Source: Chondrus crispus
Taxonomy: Eukaryota > Rhodophyta > Florideophyceae > Gigartinales > Gigartinaceae
Direction of reading: 5' to 3'
Length of the DNA: 64,000 bases
NCBI RefSeq assembly: GCF_000350225.1
Contig: NW_005178996.1
Span: 60,712-124,711, forward strand
Below, piece by piece: positions 49,525-61,837 of this stretch. Each line of letters starts with the position of its first letter. The stretch's first letter is position 1. The translations under genes and the position numbers were made by a program. The notes under the pieces were generated by a model. That model saw only the letters and a program-made list of their open reading frames with translations, made no database searches and was not told the origin of the DNA.

Positions 49525-52500
49525 AATCGCAAACCCACCCTGCAACACGATCACAAACCGCTCCGCCGTTCGTCACAAAGACTAGCCAAGAGCACCACCA
49601 CCCCGGGCACCCAACCCGCCCCCCTCCTCTACATACCCCCTCATTCGCCTCCGCACCCACGCGTCGAGCGCAGACCCAACGCCCAAGCTCCACACTCGCC
49701 TCCGCCCCATCGCGTCGAGCGCAGAATCAGCAGCCAAGCACCCCAATCGCCTCCGCCATCACGCGTCGAGCGCCGATCACCCACGTCGCCTCCGCCACCT
49801 CGCGTAGAGCGCAGACCCCCTCACCTAGCCCAACTCAACCACCAGCCTCCGCACGTCCGCGTCGAGTGCCGATCTGAGCCCCCGTCCACCCCAACGGCAC
49901 AATCCCTTCCCTCATCCCCATCCACACACCCTACATCTCCCGCTACCATGGAGCACACCACTGACCACAACTCACCGGATCACCGCTCCCCCCATTTTTA
50001 CGGCAAACTTCCGCCCCTCCACCCGTCCGGCAACAACTTCAACCTTTGGAATCAAGCTATTGAGGACACCTCTATCATCAATGATATACAGCACACGCTG
50101 GACACCAACTATACCCAGCCGCCCCCGGACACACCGGAACACAAACAATACGTCAAAGACTGCGCCACCATCCGCATGCTGATCACCAACAGCATCCCTC
50201 ACGAAATCGCAGAAACAACTGACATCCCTTTCGACACCACGCCAGCTGCACTGTTGCAGGCCATTCAAGAACACTTCACAGACAGCTCCCCGACCACCCA
50301 CCTTCTCCTACGTCAGGAAGCTGACCGACTCCTATTCACCACCGCACTATCTGTCGACGATTATATTAATCAACACCGATCCCTGCGCACTCGTATGCGA
50401 CTGGCAAATTACCCCCACATCCGAACTGATGAAACCGTCACTGTAGACGCCATCATAAAAGGACTGGAGCACCACCCCACATTCAAGCACTTACCAGACA
50501 CTTGGACTGAGACGGACTCAGTCCCCCAAACAATAATACAAGTGACGCAAAGACTCAAAGCAGTCCAAGCCCGCCACACCACCCGGTCACCCCCCAATCC
50601 ACCTGACCCCCAGGGGCTCCGCACTACCGCATCACGCAAAGGTAGACAAGAGCCCTCCCCCCGACCCCGAGGTCGCCAGCGCGGACGAGGACCCCCACGC
50701 ACACAGTGGTACAACACACCGTGGCTCCAACCACAACAACTGTACAACCCGTACCCACCCCCCCCGCCACAGTGGATAGCACCACATCAATGGCCCGCCC
50801 CCCCGCAACCCAACGCCACCCCACCTCAACCACGCACCCGCCGCCCCGCCAAAGCACAATTGGCAGCCACGGCAGACCCCCACCACAACGAAGACCCGAA
50901 CGCCTTCCAAACCACAATGGACCAGGTTAATACCGACGGTATGACATACATTCTAGACTCAGGCGCAAGCCCGACCCATGTCACACAGGCAACTCCACCA
51001 ATGCGCCCCCTCACCACGCGCATGACTACTAACACTGCCACCTCATCGACGTCGTCCGCCACCCACGCCGGCACAATCCAGATCACGACGAACAGGAATA
51101 AAGTCCTATCACTCCCGGCTATCGCCAACCCGGACATCAAAAAAAACCTCGTCTCTGTCAACGACATCGCCCGCCAATATGGAGCCGTCGTCTTCCGCCC
51201 CACCACCGCAACCATCATAAACACCAAAACACGCCCGCCCACAGTCATCGCCACAGCTACAGCACACAAAGGACTGTACTACTTGGACCCCCCACCCAAC
51301 CCATGCCATGCACAAGCTGCCCGCACAACCCCAACCACAAGACACACACAAACAAAACCCACCCCCCGGACAACAGCTCGCGCCCGCAACAAAACCACCC
51401 CACACCCCTCCAAGGCAACCACCCCGCCCCCCAATTCCCACAGCAGACACGAAGCGCCGAGGCCTCTCACGAACCCCGCCCCGACCCCCCCGTCCAAACA
51501 CGGTGAGGCACTAGAGTACGCATTCCATCATTGGCACATGGTACTAAACCATGTGCGACCTGCCACCATCCAAACCATGGCACGACAAGGACTGCTCCCC
51601 AACATCCCACCCTCCCTCGCACGTTACGCCCCACGTATCACGTGCTCAAGTTGTGCGCACGCCAAGCAACGACTTCGCCCACACAAGCCGACTGCCCACC
51701 ACTACCCAACGGGCTTCTCACTTAGTAGTGATATATGTGGCCCGATTGCACCCCCCTCTCACCAGCAAAACAAATACATCCTAACGGTCCTCGACACAAA
51801 AACACGGTACCTCATTACCGACTTTCTGCCGAACCGTGCGCAAACACCACAACGCCTCGATTTCATCCTAAATGCAATCAACAAGCAAACGGGCCACCAA
51901 CCCCGAATCATACGCACCGATAACGCACTCGAGTACCTCTCTGCCACAGCCATCCAAACATACACCAAGCACAACACAAGCCACTCTCCCACCATCCCCT
52001 ACACCCCTCAAGAGAACAGCCTCGCAGAGAGGATCAACAGTACACTACTGAATGCAGCTCGAGCTGCTCTGCATCACAGTGAGCTCCCTCAACACCACTG
52101 GGAGGACGCAGTGCGAGATGCAACATTTAAATACAATCACACCATGCATCACAGCACACACGCCCTCCCCGCCACCCAATGGCACCAATCGGTGCCACAA
52201 ATCACCCAATTTCACATCTTTGGACAATTAGGCACCACCCCTGACCCCCGCCAGCGCACCACCACCGTCTCCAAGCTGCACTCACGCTCCCGCACCGTAC
52301 GGTACCTCTACCCCACCGACGATCGCCACATCATGGCACTGGACATCAACACGAGCAAAACTCACCGCATACGCACAGTAGACTTCCACCCCTACTTCCG
52401 CACACAAGACCCCAAAATGACCTCCGCCGCCGCCTTCAAGGCGCACACCCCCCACCGTACACCAGACGAGCTATCGGTCTCCACCCCTGCCCCCTTCAAC

Positions 52501-54170
52501 CGCGGGCAAGCACGAAAATACCCCGATGCAGACCTCTGGTCCACCGCTCACAACCAGGAGCTCGATGCGCTCGACACAAAGCGTGTCATACAGTGGACAC
52601 CCGACCACCTACTCCCGCGAAATACGCGCCTCATTCCCCTTACGATGGGGTACCGCTACAAGCGCGACAAAAACGGCAACGTCACGAAACGAAAAGCGCG
52701 CTGCGCGGCTCGAGGAGACACAATGCTGCCAAACGTTCATTACGATCCCGAACGTACTACAACCTACATGGCAGATAAGTCCTCGGTACGCCTGCTATTC
52801 GCCATTGCCGCAGCCCACAACCTCCTCATTGAACACATCGACATTGAGGCCGCGTACCTCCACGAGGACTTCGACCACAATGGGGAAAAGCCTGTATACG
52901 TCCGTCAGCACCCCCGCTTCGACGGAACGTACAAGCACAATGCAAAGGAGGTAAACTAATCAAGAACCTCTATGGCACCCCGCAAGCAGGATTTACATAC
53001 CTGCAAGCCGTGTTCGGCCTCCTCACCAAGGATGGCTTTCACCAATCCGAGGCAGACACCTGCCTCTTCCACAAAATATCCCCCTCCTCGACCACATTCG
53101 TGGCGATCAGCATGGACGACTTTACCGTCACAGCGACCACACAAGCGCTGCTCGACGATTTCGCAAACCTGCTGACAAAGGCGTACACCATAAAGCGCCT
53201 CGGTGAACCCCGCACGCTGCTCGGATGGACAGTACAGCGCACCGCCAACGGCGCGCTGCACATATCCCAGCCCACCGCCACCGCATGCATCCTGCGAAAA
53301 GCAGAGATGCATATCGCCAACGGTAAGCCCACACCGTACCAGGACGGAATCCGCCTCCACGGACCCACGGACCAAGATGAGCCTCTTTCAAAACACCCCC
53401 AACTGAAAGAGTACCAACAAATACTCGGTGACCTGAGATACATCGCCGACTCCACGCGCCCAGACATTTACTTTGTCATCAACCGCCTGTCTGTCGCCGC
53501 CAAAGCCCCGACAACCCGGCACTGGAATGCCCTCAAACGCGTCCTCCGGTACCTCCGTCACACTCCCCAGCACGGGCTCCTCTTCCCCGCTGCTAACATC
53601 CCCCTTCAAGTCAGTAACACCGCTGACAAACCCATCTCCAACACCCCCCTGCTCACGTCATACTCGGACGCCGACCACGCGGCAGATGTCACCGACCGGA
53701 AATCAATATCTGGCATCGTCCACCTATACAATGGCACTCCGATCTGCTGGGCATCTATGAAACAGAGCATCACGGCCCTCTCCACGTGCGAGGCGGAATA
53801 CATTGCCGCCACCGCCGCAGTGCAGCAAACTGCATGGCTTCGCCGGACCCTCCAAGATATCCGCATGCTCAGCCCCCACCCCACCCCCTTCTTCATGGAC
53901 AACCAATCCGCCATTCGCGTCGCACGAAACACGGGACCGACCAAACGCCGCAAGTTCATTGATCTCCGGCACCATTTCTTGTCCCATCACGCACGCAACG
54001 GCAACATCGTCCTGAAGCACGTCCCGAGCGAAGACATGCTCGCGGATATATTCACGAAGCCGCTACGATCGGAGCCGTTCCGAAAGCTCACGGCGAAGCT
54101 CCAAATCGTCGCCGCCGCCCCCCCACCCCCCGCGCAGCACGACCACACAGCGACGGGGGGAGTGTCATGA
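49516..54170 (+). pseudogene. Copia-B gag-pol coding region
   Basis: Gag of the copia/UBN2 type, preceded by a Pro/Arg-rich N-terminal extension with repeated RVERR motifs and followed by a region rich in Pro, Gln, Tyr and Trp. Protease: LDSGASPTH. Integrase: LNH...CSSCAHAKQR finger, SDICGP, RTDNALEY and QENSLAERIN acidic motifs. Reverse transcriptase: IPLTMGYRYKRDKNG, DIEAAYLHEDF and SMDDF in place of the usual YVDD. RNase H: SYSDADHAAD, STCEAEYIA, MDNQSAIRVA and DIFTKPL. The coding strand is strikingly rich in C and poor in G. It is treated as a fossil; breaks are not itemised. Confidence 0.88.
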
Positions 54171-54388
54171 TTCCCATGTCCAATTTATGTCGCTATGCGG
54201 CCGTCCTGCGCCCTCTGTCATGATTCACTGTCATGATTCCCATGCACAGCTCACACACCTGTACCACGCACATACGTAGCACAGATGTAGCTCCCAAGGC
54301 AGCGCCGCCGCCACCGGCGCCGCTCCCCTTCTTAGTCGCACACGGTCCGTCTGCCTCAGTAAACTCGGGCATCGTTCCTTGCACCACA
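54163..54388 (+). repeat. Right LTR region of Copia-B with repeated LTR starts
   Basis: The LTR start TGTCATGATTC occurs three times, at 54163, 54216 and 54229; the last opens the full 160-bp LTR. The polypurine tract (GACGGGGGGAG) lies before the first. The extra 66 bp is a partial duplication of the LTR start. Confidence 0.8.
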
Positions 54389-55846
54389 ACCGCCAACACC
54401 AAAACATCTGTGCATCTCTCGTTAGATTTGTTGCCAGCGCTATACCATTTTATAACGAGCAGCTACTTGAGAATAGTATAAAAGGTAGGCGATCAGGTAA
54501 CTACAGTAAAAACTCAAGCACGAACCCACAAGCCCAGCCGAACCTGTTTTACATTCTCACGCTGCAACCCGCAATAGACAGAATCGTCGAAGCGAAGTCG
54601 AAACAGCTTACGAAGTAATTTGATTGAGCTGAAGCGACGACGGCAGAGATATGGTTTACGACGGCATCTCATTGCAAGGGTGCATTGGAGAACATACGTC
54701 GTGACAAAGACAGCAACAAGAGCCAACTTGAGACTTCGCATGTGAACCACATTGTAGAGGCAAGCAACATCAATGTGCTGGATTTAGCTGCGGCCAATCA
54801 TAAACGGCAACTCAAGTACGCGTTTTATAGAAAAATAATCAAGCTGTGATGACGTACCATTTCATACATGCATGGCGCTGTACTGTATTCATTGTGGGGC
54901 CTGCGTTCATAGAGTAATACCGTCGTAATGCCAAGTTATGTCTCGCTTAGGCGACAACTCACCAATCAGAAAAATTCGACCGAGCGAAACTATAGTGTTG
55001 TATCCATCAGCGACCTCTTAAAATATTTTATTTCCGACTCTTTTCGAAAAAGACCATATCTGACATTTTGTATGCATTGTGGTGTACGTGGTTACGCTGG
55101 CACGTCTGAGAAGACGAGTAGCGCACATTGCAGATGCCCCTCCTCTCATGATCTGTGGCTGTGGTGTACTCTACGATTCGGAAAATATTGCTTAATACCA
55201 GGTGTTTCGTCTTGGTACTGTTTGCCTTAGCTTCTTGGATGACGAAGAACTACAGCTGTGGTGAATCTTCATTTTCATGGCTTTGTTGGCGGAGTATCGC
55301 CACCATTTCAACAGCATTTTCCTTTAGTCATTAGAATGGGCCAGAGTATGGGGAGCGTTTTCGCACTCTGTACCTTACAAACACATGTTCCGCTACATAC
55401 TTCCAGTTCATGTTGTTCCATCGACCTTTGAAGAAATGCCGTCTAATCCTCCATCGGGGCATGCGCTTCAAATTACACACAAGTTTTCAAGATCTAAAAT
55501 CTGTTAATGCTGAGTTTGACCTGTGCTTGTGCAAGGCGAGACTGCGGGTCATCAAGATCGTCTTATTTCCGGCGACTGTGAATTTCTGACACACAGCACG
55601 AGGTTTTCTATGCTGCCACACTTTTCCGTACCATATGAAGCTCTAGTGTACAAACACATTAGTCTACGTTCCGCCCACGAACTTAGAACATGCTCTCGAA
55701 CTACTTTTTATACAAATGAAGGAGGCTAGCGGTATTCAATACATATGCGCCCCGCATTTTCAAACAAAAGGTCAATTGCCCTCCACGAGAAAGATGGAAA
55801 GGAGCAAGTTTTAATTTGCTTGTGTTTCAAGCAAAAGGCACCAAAT
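54389..55846. other. Intergenic with one possible small secreted ORF
   Basis: Mostly featureless. A minus-strand frame at 54514-54741 (75 residues) starts with a plausible signal peptide (MRSLKLALVAVFVTTYVLQC) followed by a very basic, Cys-containing segment; there is no second copy or promoter to support it. A 100-residue plus-strand frame at 54928-55230 is Cys-containing but unrecognised. Confidence 0.3.
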
Positions 55847-55891
55847 AATTCGGTTTCCCTCCCCCCTTTTGAAAGGGAGGGAAACCGAATT
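55847..55891. repeat. 45-bp hairpin with 17-bp perfect stem
   Basis: AATTCGGTTTCCCTCCC at 55847-55863 pairs with 55875-55891 around a short C/T then GA loop. It lies next to the truncated end of the Copia-C remnant. Confidence 0.85.
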
Positions 55892-55919
55892 GTTGCTGAA
55901 ATCAGCACGTACCCTATTC

Positions 55920-57147
55920 CTACAGTACATGATTTGTAAACATGGTATTCGTACAGTACAATCTCAGCATGATCATGCGGTACCCTGCAGGGGCGTTTTC
56001 TTCTGATGGGGAGAGGCATGATATTGTCGAAGGTCCAATACTGATGTGGTGACTTCCTCGCCCTCTTCTCGGGTATGGTGGCTGGTGTGTGTCGGTGGGG
56101 GCGTGCTGATTTTTGGCTTGGCGCTCCATGGTTCGTGCATGCACTGCCATGAGGCGTTGTGCAAGCGCTTGTATTGTTTCCGGGACGGTGCCGGTTTTCA
56201 CCCATGTATCTTGGAGGTGTTTGTATGTTGTATGAGTTGAAAGTCCTTGTATCATGAGTTGGACTGTGACCGATTCGCCAGATTGGGAGTTGGAGTAGTT
56301 GGCCATTCGAATTAGTGTTCGAATTGCTCTGTGGCGTACAATGTACTCGTCAAGCGTGGTGTCGTGAGTCATTATTGTGTTCTCTGCTTCTTGGTTGAGG
56401 AGTAAGTGAGCCGTTGTTGTAGCATCTGTAAAGTAGTCATGAATTGTTTGTGCTATGTGGCCGGGGGAAGCATCAAGTGCTAGATCGGCTGTTGCAGCGA
56501 AGGTAGTCGGGATGGAGTTAGTGATAGCCATGCGCATGATTGTGCTGTTCCTTCTGTGTGTTTGGTACAGTGGGCTGCTCTCATCCGGGGTTGTGTATGT
56601 TGGATCCATTACATTTTCCATTCCTTGAATGATGGCCATGTCACTGAGTGCCTGCCTCCATGCAGGGAAGTTGTCCCCGTTGGGGTTGAGGGGGGGGCAG
56701 GCGGGCTTGGATCCTGTGATCGTGCTGCTGTGCTTCTTCGGGCGTTGCCATGGTGATGGCTGGTGTATCTCTCTCGGCTTGTGGGGCGGGAGTTTGGCCG
56801 CTCTCGACACTGGATCGTGAAGGCGCTTGGTGTGGGCTCTCGACGTGTGTTTGCGGAGGCGTGGCGGGGTTTCCTGGGACGTATTCTAAGCGGCTTGGGG
56901 TGGTGTTGCTCGGTTGGTTTTCTTGTCTGTGACGTGGTGATCGTCTTGGATGTCTTCCCGCGTTGGGGTGATCGTCTTGCAGCGGTTCTTGCGTCGGGTC
57001 CATAACCTGAGGTGCAGGAACGATACCTTCGTTTACTCTCTGATCCGGCTCCCTCTACACGAAGTACGGCGGCCGCTTGCCGTCGTAGGTGACACGATAT
57101 CTGTGTGTGATGTGTACTACGTGTGTACGTGTATAGGTATTATCACA
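55920..57147 (-). mobile_element. Copia-type element C, LTR and gag remnant only
   Basis: Minus strand. A putative LTR at about 57008-57147 ends GCACCTCA and is followed by a GGTTATGGACCCGA primer site (56994-57007), nearly the same as in Copia-B. From the ATG inside that site a Pro/Gln-rich start leads into a copia-type gag (about 56710-56060; NGDNFPAWRQALSD, LLNQEAENTIM, RHRAIRTLIRMANY) related to the Copia-B gag. Nothing of pol is seen. It is a broken remnant, older than Copia-B. Confidence 0.75.
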
Positions 57148-57948
57148 CTGTTCAAGTCGTGAGTTTTAATACAGCATCTAAAAAAGGCAGATATATGAAG
57201 AATACCATATGTTCGCTTGAGTACCATTTGGACTCTCACTCTGCTTCTGGGGTGGCAGGTGAGGTGTCGACGAATCAGTTTGCGCTTCTGCCCAAGTATC
57301 CTATTCTTGTAGGGGACGGTGTCGCAATAGTGCTCCTGGCTTGCCCAGACGAAATCCCCCCGCCCCTCCTCTTGAGTGCATACACTAATTTCAGTTTGTA
57401 GGTGCCTTCTTCAAAGCTGAGCCTTGCGCAATACCTTGTAAGTGAAAACCATATTTTCGTATCATGGAAGTTGAACATGGAGAATCCCTTGTTCGATGCA
57501 TCGCGCCAATCAGGAAATAGGAAACATAAAGACGGTGGCTTGACGTTGTTAAACAGGACATCTGAAGAATTAGAGGATGCTATTACAGTATACCACCAAG
57601 AGATTGCCATCGCGTGAGTGACGCGTAATGATGAGATGTATTATATTCGGGCTACTTGCATGTGCTCCATGCTATCCGCAAATCCCAGGGTATACCCTTC
57701 TCACTGGCTCAATGTGGGACGCATAGGATGTTATGATAAAATATGCGAATGCAGTCCGTATTCGGGGAAAATTGCCCTTATTTGGCAAACAAATTTGCTT
57801 TCCAAAGTGTGGCAGGGCCAAAGTGGGACGACGGCAGACGACATGTGTTGCACGCTTCATCTGTAATGGGAGAGTCCCAACAAAGCCGACGCTGCCGTGT
57901 GCTTTCGAATCCTCAACAACTCGCCTTCCTCAACATGCATCGCTGTTT
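57148..57948. other. Intergenic, nothing recognised
   Basis: A short plus-strand frame (about 57402-57617) has no ATG at its start and no domain. Confidence 0.35.
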
Positions 57949-59454
57949 TCAGGCTCTTGGCCATCGCGAGATTGGCAAGTCGTCGCTAACTATGTCGTCG
58001 AAAGGCGACACGGCTGACTGCGCTTTCAGATGTTTGTGAGGGTCAATGTTTTCTTTGTTTGAAGTATCATTCTCTACATTATCCTCCTGAATGTGACAAC
58101 CGTCGGCCACGGGCGATTTTAGAATAGTCCGCCCATCCAAGCGAGCACAAACGGACTTCAAATTTCCAGCTGTCAAGAGGGCCGCTGAGTTTCCTGTTGC
58201 GAGGAATTGTCTCCTAGATTTCGTAGGTGTGCGGTTTTTTGGCAGGCATATTTTCTTTGTTAGAATGTTACGCAAGACATATTCCCTATTGAGAGCGACA
58301 GAAACCTCGGCTAAAGCATGAGGAGCAGAAAACTGACCGTCTGTAAGAGCATGAATATTTTTCATCAAACAGATTGCTGAAATTCGTCGCGAGATAGTGC
58401 TGCCGTCTGCGTCATGAAGCATCGCCAATCCCATCCCAGGAGATTCCCCTTGGTTTCTGTTCAATTTTCGAGTGCTGTTGTCATCCAGAAATGACATGAA
58501 GCGAAAATCCATGGGCCAGAGCCCAGCTTCCCTAAACGAGGCTCTGGCGATATCTGAGGTTAGAACTTTGTGACCAGCGACCGCCAGCTTAATTTCCACA
58601 GCCGTGTTGGCCCATGAGAAATGGCTCATGTTCAGCAATAAATCCCTTGTCCTACGTATTTCTTGTTGGAAAACTTTGTTAGTCTTTTGATCTCATGGTT
58701 GTAGCATATGGGTCGTGTTTGCCGGGAGCTTAACTGCCACAATATTGAGTCTCCTGCACGTTTCCGTCCACTCCACTCCCTCACGGGAGCTATGTCCATC
58801 TACGAGAAGCAGGATGTGTTCACCCTGCGGGGGACTGTTTTGCGCGCATGTCAACTAATGTGACACACAACACTGTTGATAATTTCACGGTCCATTGACC
58901 CGGCCTTTTTGACGCATAATGCTGTCTCTGGTGGGCACCAATGTTCCTCACAAAGTCAATGTGAGGATCCATCTGCGTGTTGGAAGTCATTTGAGCTAAG
59001 CCACTCGGTAGGCGAGCTGTCTGTTACGTGCGCGGAAGGAGCGTATGGCATCTGGAGAAGGAATGCTATTTGCAAATCCTGGACGGCCATCTGCTGCTGC
59101 ACGCGCCATAACGGACGTCAATCCAACATTGTCTACAGCAAACCCACCTCGAGCGGCCACCAAAAGGCGGTCTACAATCAGCCACTCCTCCGCTGAATTG
59201 AGTATATTTCGTCTTCCCCGCGGGAACCGTTCAGGATCCATGAGTCGTTCCAGTGCTGCATGATCGCATGTCTTATGACTTTGACTTATTCGAAATGCAG
59301 TGCCTCGAGAGACGCCAGACATTTTCGCGACCTTCCGAATTGAATGGCCTTGCTGCACAAGTTTTAACGCCTTATCCCTTCTGCTGCGCTCCACTTTTCT
59401 CCCTTCTTGTCGCCGTCCGTCCCTTTGCGTTTGGACACGCATAGACGGAGGCAT
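57949..59454 (-). pseudogene. Second pogo/jerky-like DDE_1 transposase, degraded
   Basis: Minus strand. From the ATG at 59454: a very basic N-terminus, a psq-type helix-turn-helix (SIRKVAKMSGVSRGTAFRIS), then the W-I-V-D-R-L and GFAVDNVGLTSVM block typical of the second DNA-binding region, ending at 58996. Further on, GEHILLLVDGHSS (about 58825-58790) is the second catalytic Asp motif, and ARASFREAGLWPMDF (about 58550-58505) is the conserved DDE_1 C-terminal block. The parts lie in different frames, so at least two frame breaks separate them. It is more decayed than, and distinct from, the pogo element at 36280. No inverted repeats were found. Confidence 0.7.
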
Positions 59455-60064
59455 CGGGAAGGGATAGAAGGAGACCCTGGTGATTGAGACGCCTAAAGAG
59501 GCGATCTGATTAACTATGACGTCGGTGGGCTGATTGCAGTTGGCACGATCATATGCGAGAAAATATCCAGCGCGGCTACACGATAATTTCGGTGTCCCAA
59601 TTTGAGCCGTGTCACAGATTGAGCCAGTGAGAAGGGTACTGCGCTACGTTGCATGATCCTAGTTGTATCTTGTGGTTCATTGTATATGACAGTGTGACGT
59701 TTGGCAGAGCAGTGCACTCGTGGTTTTCTGAGACATGATCGGCACTGGTCAATATGATGGATCTCCCTCTACTGTACTTACAGGAAGCAGAACTATCATC
59801 GCACTGAGATCGGGGATGCCACGCCGAGGAGAAGTGGGCATTGCTCCATTACTTTCCAATACATAGAACCCCTTTGTGCTCTTCTCCCAATGCGGGCAAA
59901 TTGGTATACAGGACATAAGAGCATCACCACCGGTAGGTGATCAAATGACCAAACAAGAACACTTGGCACTTTTTTTCTAGAACTCAATTGGCTGGTGGGA
60001 ATTTGGTGATTTGCTTCTTTGGTTATTTAATATTTCAAAAAGGACGGCCCCACCGTCAGAACCA
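59455..60064. other. Intergenic, nothing recognised
   Basis: No gene or transposon end recognised. A 63-residue minus-strand frame at 59796-59987 has no domain. Confidence 0.35.
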
Positions 60065-60460
60065 AATACTGTGTAGTACGCTCTTACTGACCCTCGTACT
60101 CACCCGTGTCCCTGACGGACCGCAAGGACAGACTGTCAGCATTACAGTCTGTCACCAGCGGTACTTAGACCCACGAGACGGCGACGACGAGTAAAGACAC
60201 CCCCATGAGGATTACGATGCATCAGGTTATGGCCCGCTTCGCACCACTACGACACACCATCAACTGAACGCAAACTGGATCGCGCTACACGCACTCGCAG
60301 CCGTCGAGCGTCTGCAAACAGACCAGCCGGAAAGACAGGCATCACAACCCGCCCCCGCCGCCCCCTTTCCGAATCCTCATCAACACCCAACCTCCTGCAT
60401 CCAGCAGCCCTTCTCTACATCCCTCCTCCCAGGCAACAACGATCTCACACGCTCACCACC

Positions 60461-61837
60461 ATGGACATTAAGGACATCCCCAAGCTCGACCGATCTAACT
60501 ATGGACCATGGCTCCTGGCCATGAAATCCGCCGCCTACGCACAAGATGCAATCGAACATATCGAGGGCAATCCGCCCACCCCAGACGATGAGCAGGAACG
60601 AAAATCCTACCTCCACGCCAAGCACAAACTCTTAGGCAAAATGCTAGCCACAATACCAGCAGACATCATCAACCTCCTTCTTATGCCTGACGAGAACCCC
60701 ACACCACATGACATCCTCGAGAAGCTCAAAGCCCATCTCGACACAACGAATGCGAGTGACCACCTGTACCTAAAACAACTAGCGGAACAGTGTCATATCG
60801 AACCAGGCCAATCAATCTATGAATACGTCCAACGCCATGAGACCATCAGGGCGCAAATGATCGCGGCTCGCTACCCCGACATCGCCAATCAGAGCAAAAC
60901 AGTAGACTACATGATCGAAGGCCTCAAACACAACCCAACAACAGTGGACATCGGACTCCAGCTCCTGTCACTGCAACCCAAAGACGTGAAGGTCTTCGTG
61001 CACAAATACAATCGAATCGAAACATACCGTCAAGCCATCCAACCAAGCATCCCTTGGCCACAAGCAGCAGCCAGAACACGAGCGTACATACCAACCCACG
61101 GCCGCCGCCCCCAACCCCGGCAAATACGCCGACCCGCCACAAGACACCCCAACCCCTGCCGCCATCACATCTCAAAGGGCGTCAGGTACCCGCAGCACGC
61201 GGACAGCGAATGTCGAGACCAAACACATCCGCAGAATCAAAAAACAGCACGTCGGCGACCCGCCGCCAAGGCAAGAGCCATCCTCGAACCAGACGACGCG
61301 CATTACAGTGAGCTCAACATGGACGACACCGACACCGAACCCGACCACCACCAAGACGAGGCGGGTACGTTCATCCTGGACTCGGCAGCGCATCCCACGC
61401 ACACATCCCGCCCCCTACCACACATGAAGCTCCTCGCCCATCCCACAAAATCCCTCACAGCAACTAACCAACCCACGAAATGCACCCACGCCGGCATCAT
61501 TCAGACATATACCAATAAGGGATACCCACTACGCCTCAAAGCAGTACACAGCCCGAACATCCCATACACACTAGTATCTGTCCACGCTCTAGCATCACTA
61601 AAATGCACGGTCACCTTTGACACAAATACGGCACACATCAGGGACAGACAAAACAAAGTCATCGGCACGGCTCCATGGAATAAATCACTGCACGCCTATG
61701 CCTGGTCACCCAGAAAAAGCACCACCCGACACACAGCCAAAAGTGCACGCACCATGCCAACACGAGCCAACAACCGCACGACGACCAAGCAACCAACGGC
61801 CACAGCACAGGCCACCCCACCCCGATCAGCGACATAA
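60461..61837 (+). CDS. Copia-D gag and protease start
   Basis: 458 residues from an ATG in a good context (CCACCATGG). Residues 1-200 are the copia-type gag (UBN2-like) fold. A basic, His/Pro/Arg-rich stretch (about 200-270) stands where the zinc knuckle of other Copia gags would be; an exact CX2CX4HX4C is not present. The protease-like LDSAA motif lies near residue 308. It would form the virus-like particle in an active relative. Confidence 0.75.
   Translation: MDIKDIPKLDRSNYGPWLLAMKSAAYAQDAIEHIEGNPPTPDDEQERKSYLHAKHKLLGKMLATIPADIINLLLMPDENPTPHDILEKLKAHLDTTNASDHLYLKQLAEQCHIEPGQSIYEYVQRHETIRAQMIAARYPDIANQSKTVDYMIEGLKHNPTTVDIGLQLLSLQPKDVKVFVHKYNRIETYRQAIQPSIPWPQAAARTRAYIPTHGRRPQPRQIRRPATRHPNPCRHHISKGVRYPQHADSECRDQTHPQNQKTARRRPAAKARAILEPDDAHYSELNMDDTDTEPDHHQDEAGTFILDSAAHPTHTSRPLPHMKLLAHPTKSLTATNQPTKCTHAGIIQTYTNKGYPLRLKAVHSPNIPYTLVSVHALASLKCTVTFDTNTAHIRDRQNKVIGTAPWNKSLHAYAWSPRKSTTRHTAKSARTMPTRANNRTTTKQPTATAQATPPRSAT

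Larger units (their letters stand above)
49352..54388 (+). mobile_element. Copia-type LTR retrotransposon B, broken fossil
   Basis: The left LTR is 49352-49511 (TGTCATGATT...GCACCACA) and the right LTR core is 54229-54388, each 160 bp with about five differences. A primer site GGTTATGGTCCCG follows the left LTR, and a G-rich polypurine tract precedes 54163. Coding parts: gag (about 49950-50630), Pro/Arg-rich region, protease DSGAS (about 50970), integrase (about 51515-52300), reverse transcriptase (about 52560-53330) and RNase H (about 53655-54090). It looks nearly whole, with about one break in pol. No matching target duplication is visible at its flanks. It is young to moderate in age. Confidence 0.88.

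Noticed and set aside
50972-52960. Minus-strand and shifted frames across Copia-B
   Set aside because: Shadows produced by the C-rich sense strand.
49351-54389. Copia-B as a clean insertion into the right LTR of Copia-A
   Set aside because: The sequence after Copia-B does not continue the Copia-A LTR and no 5-bp duplication is seen, so the junction may involve later rearrangement.
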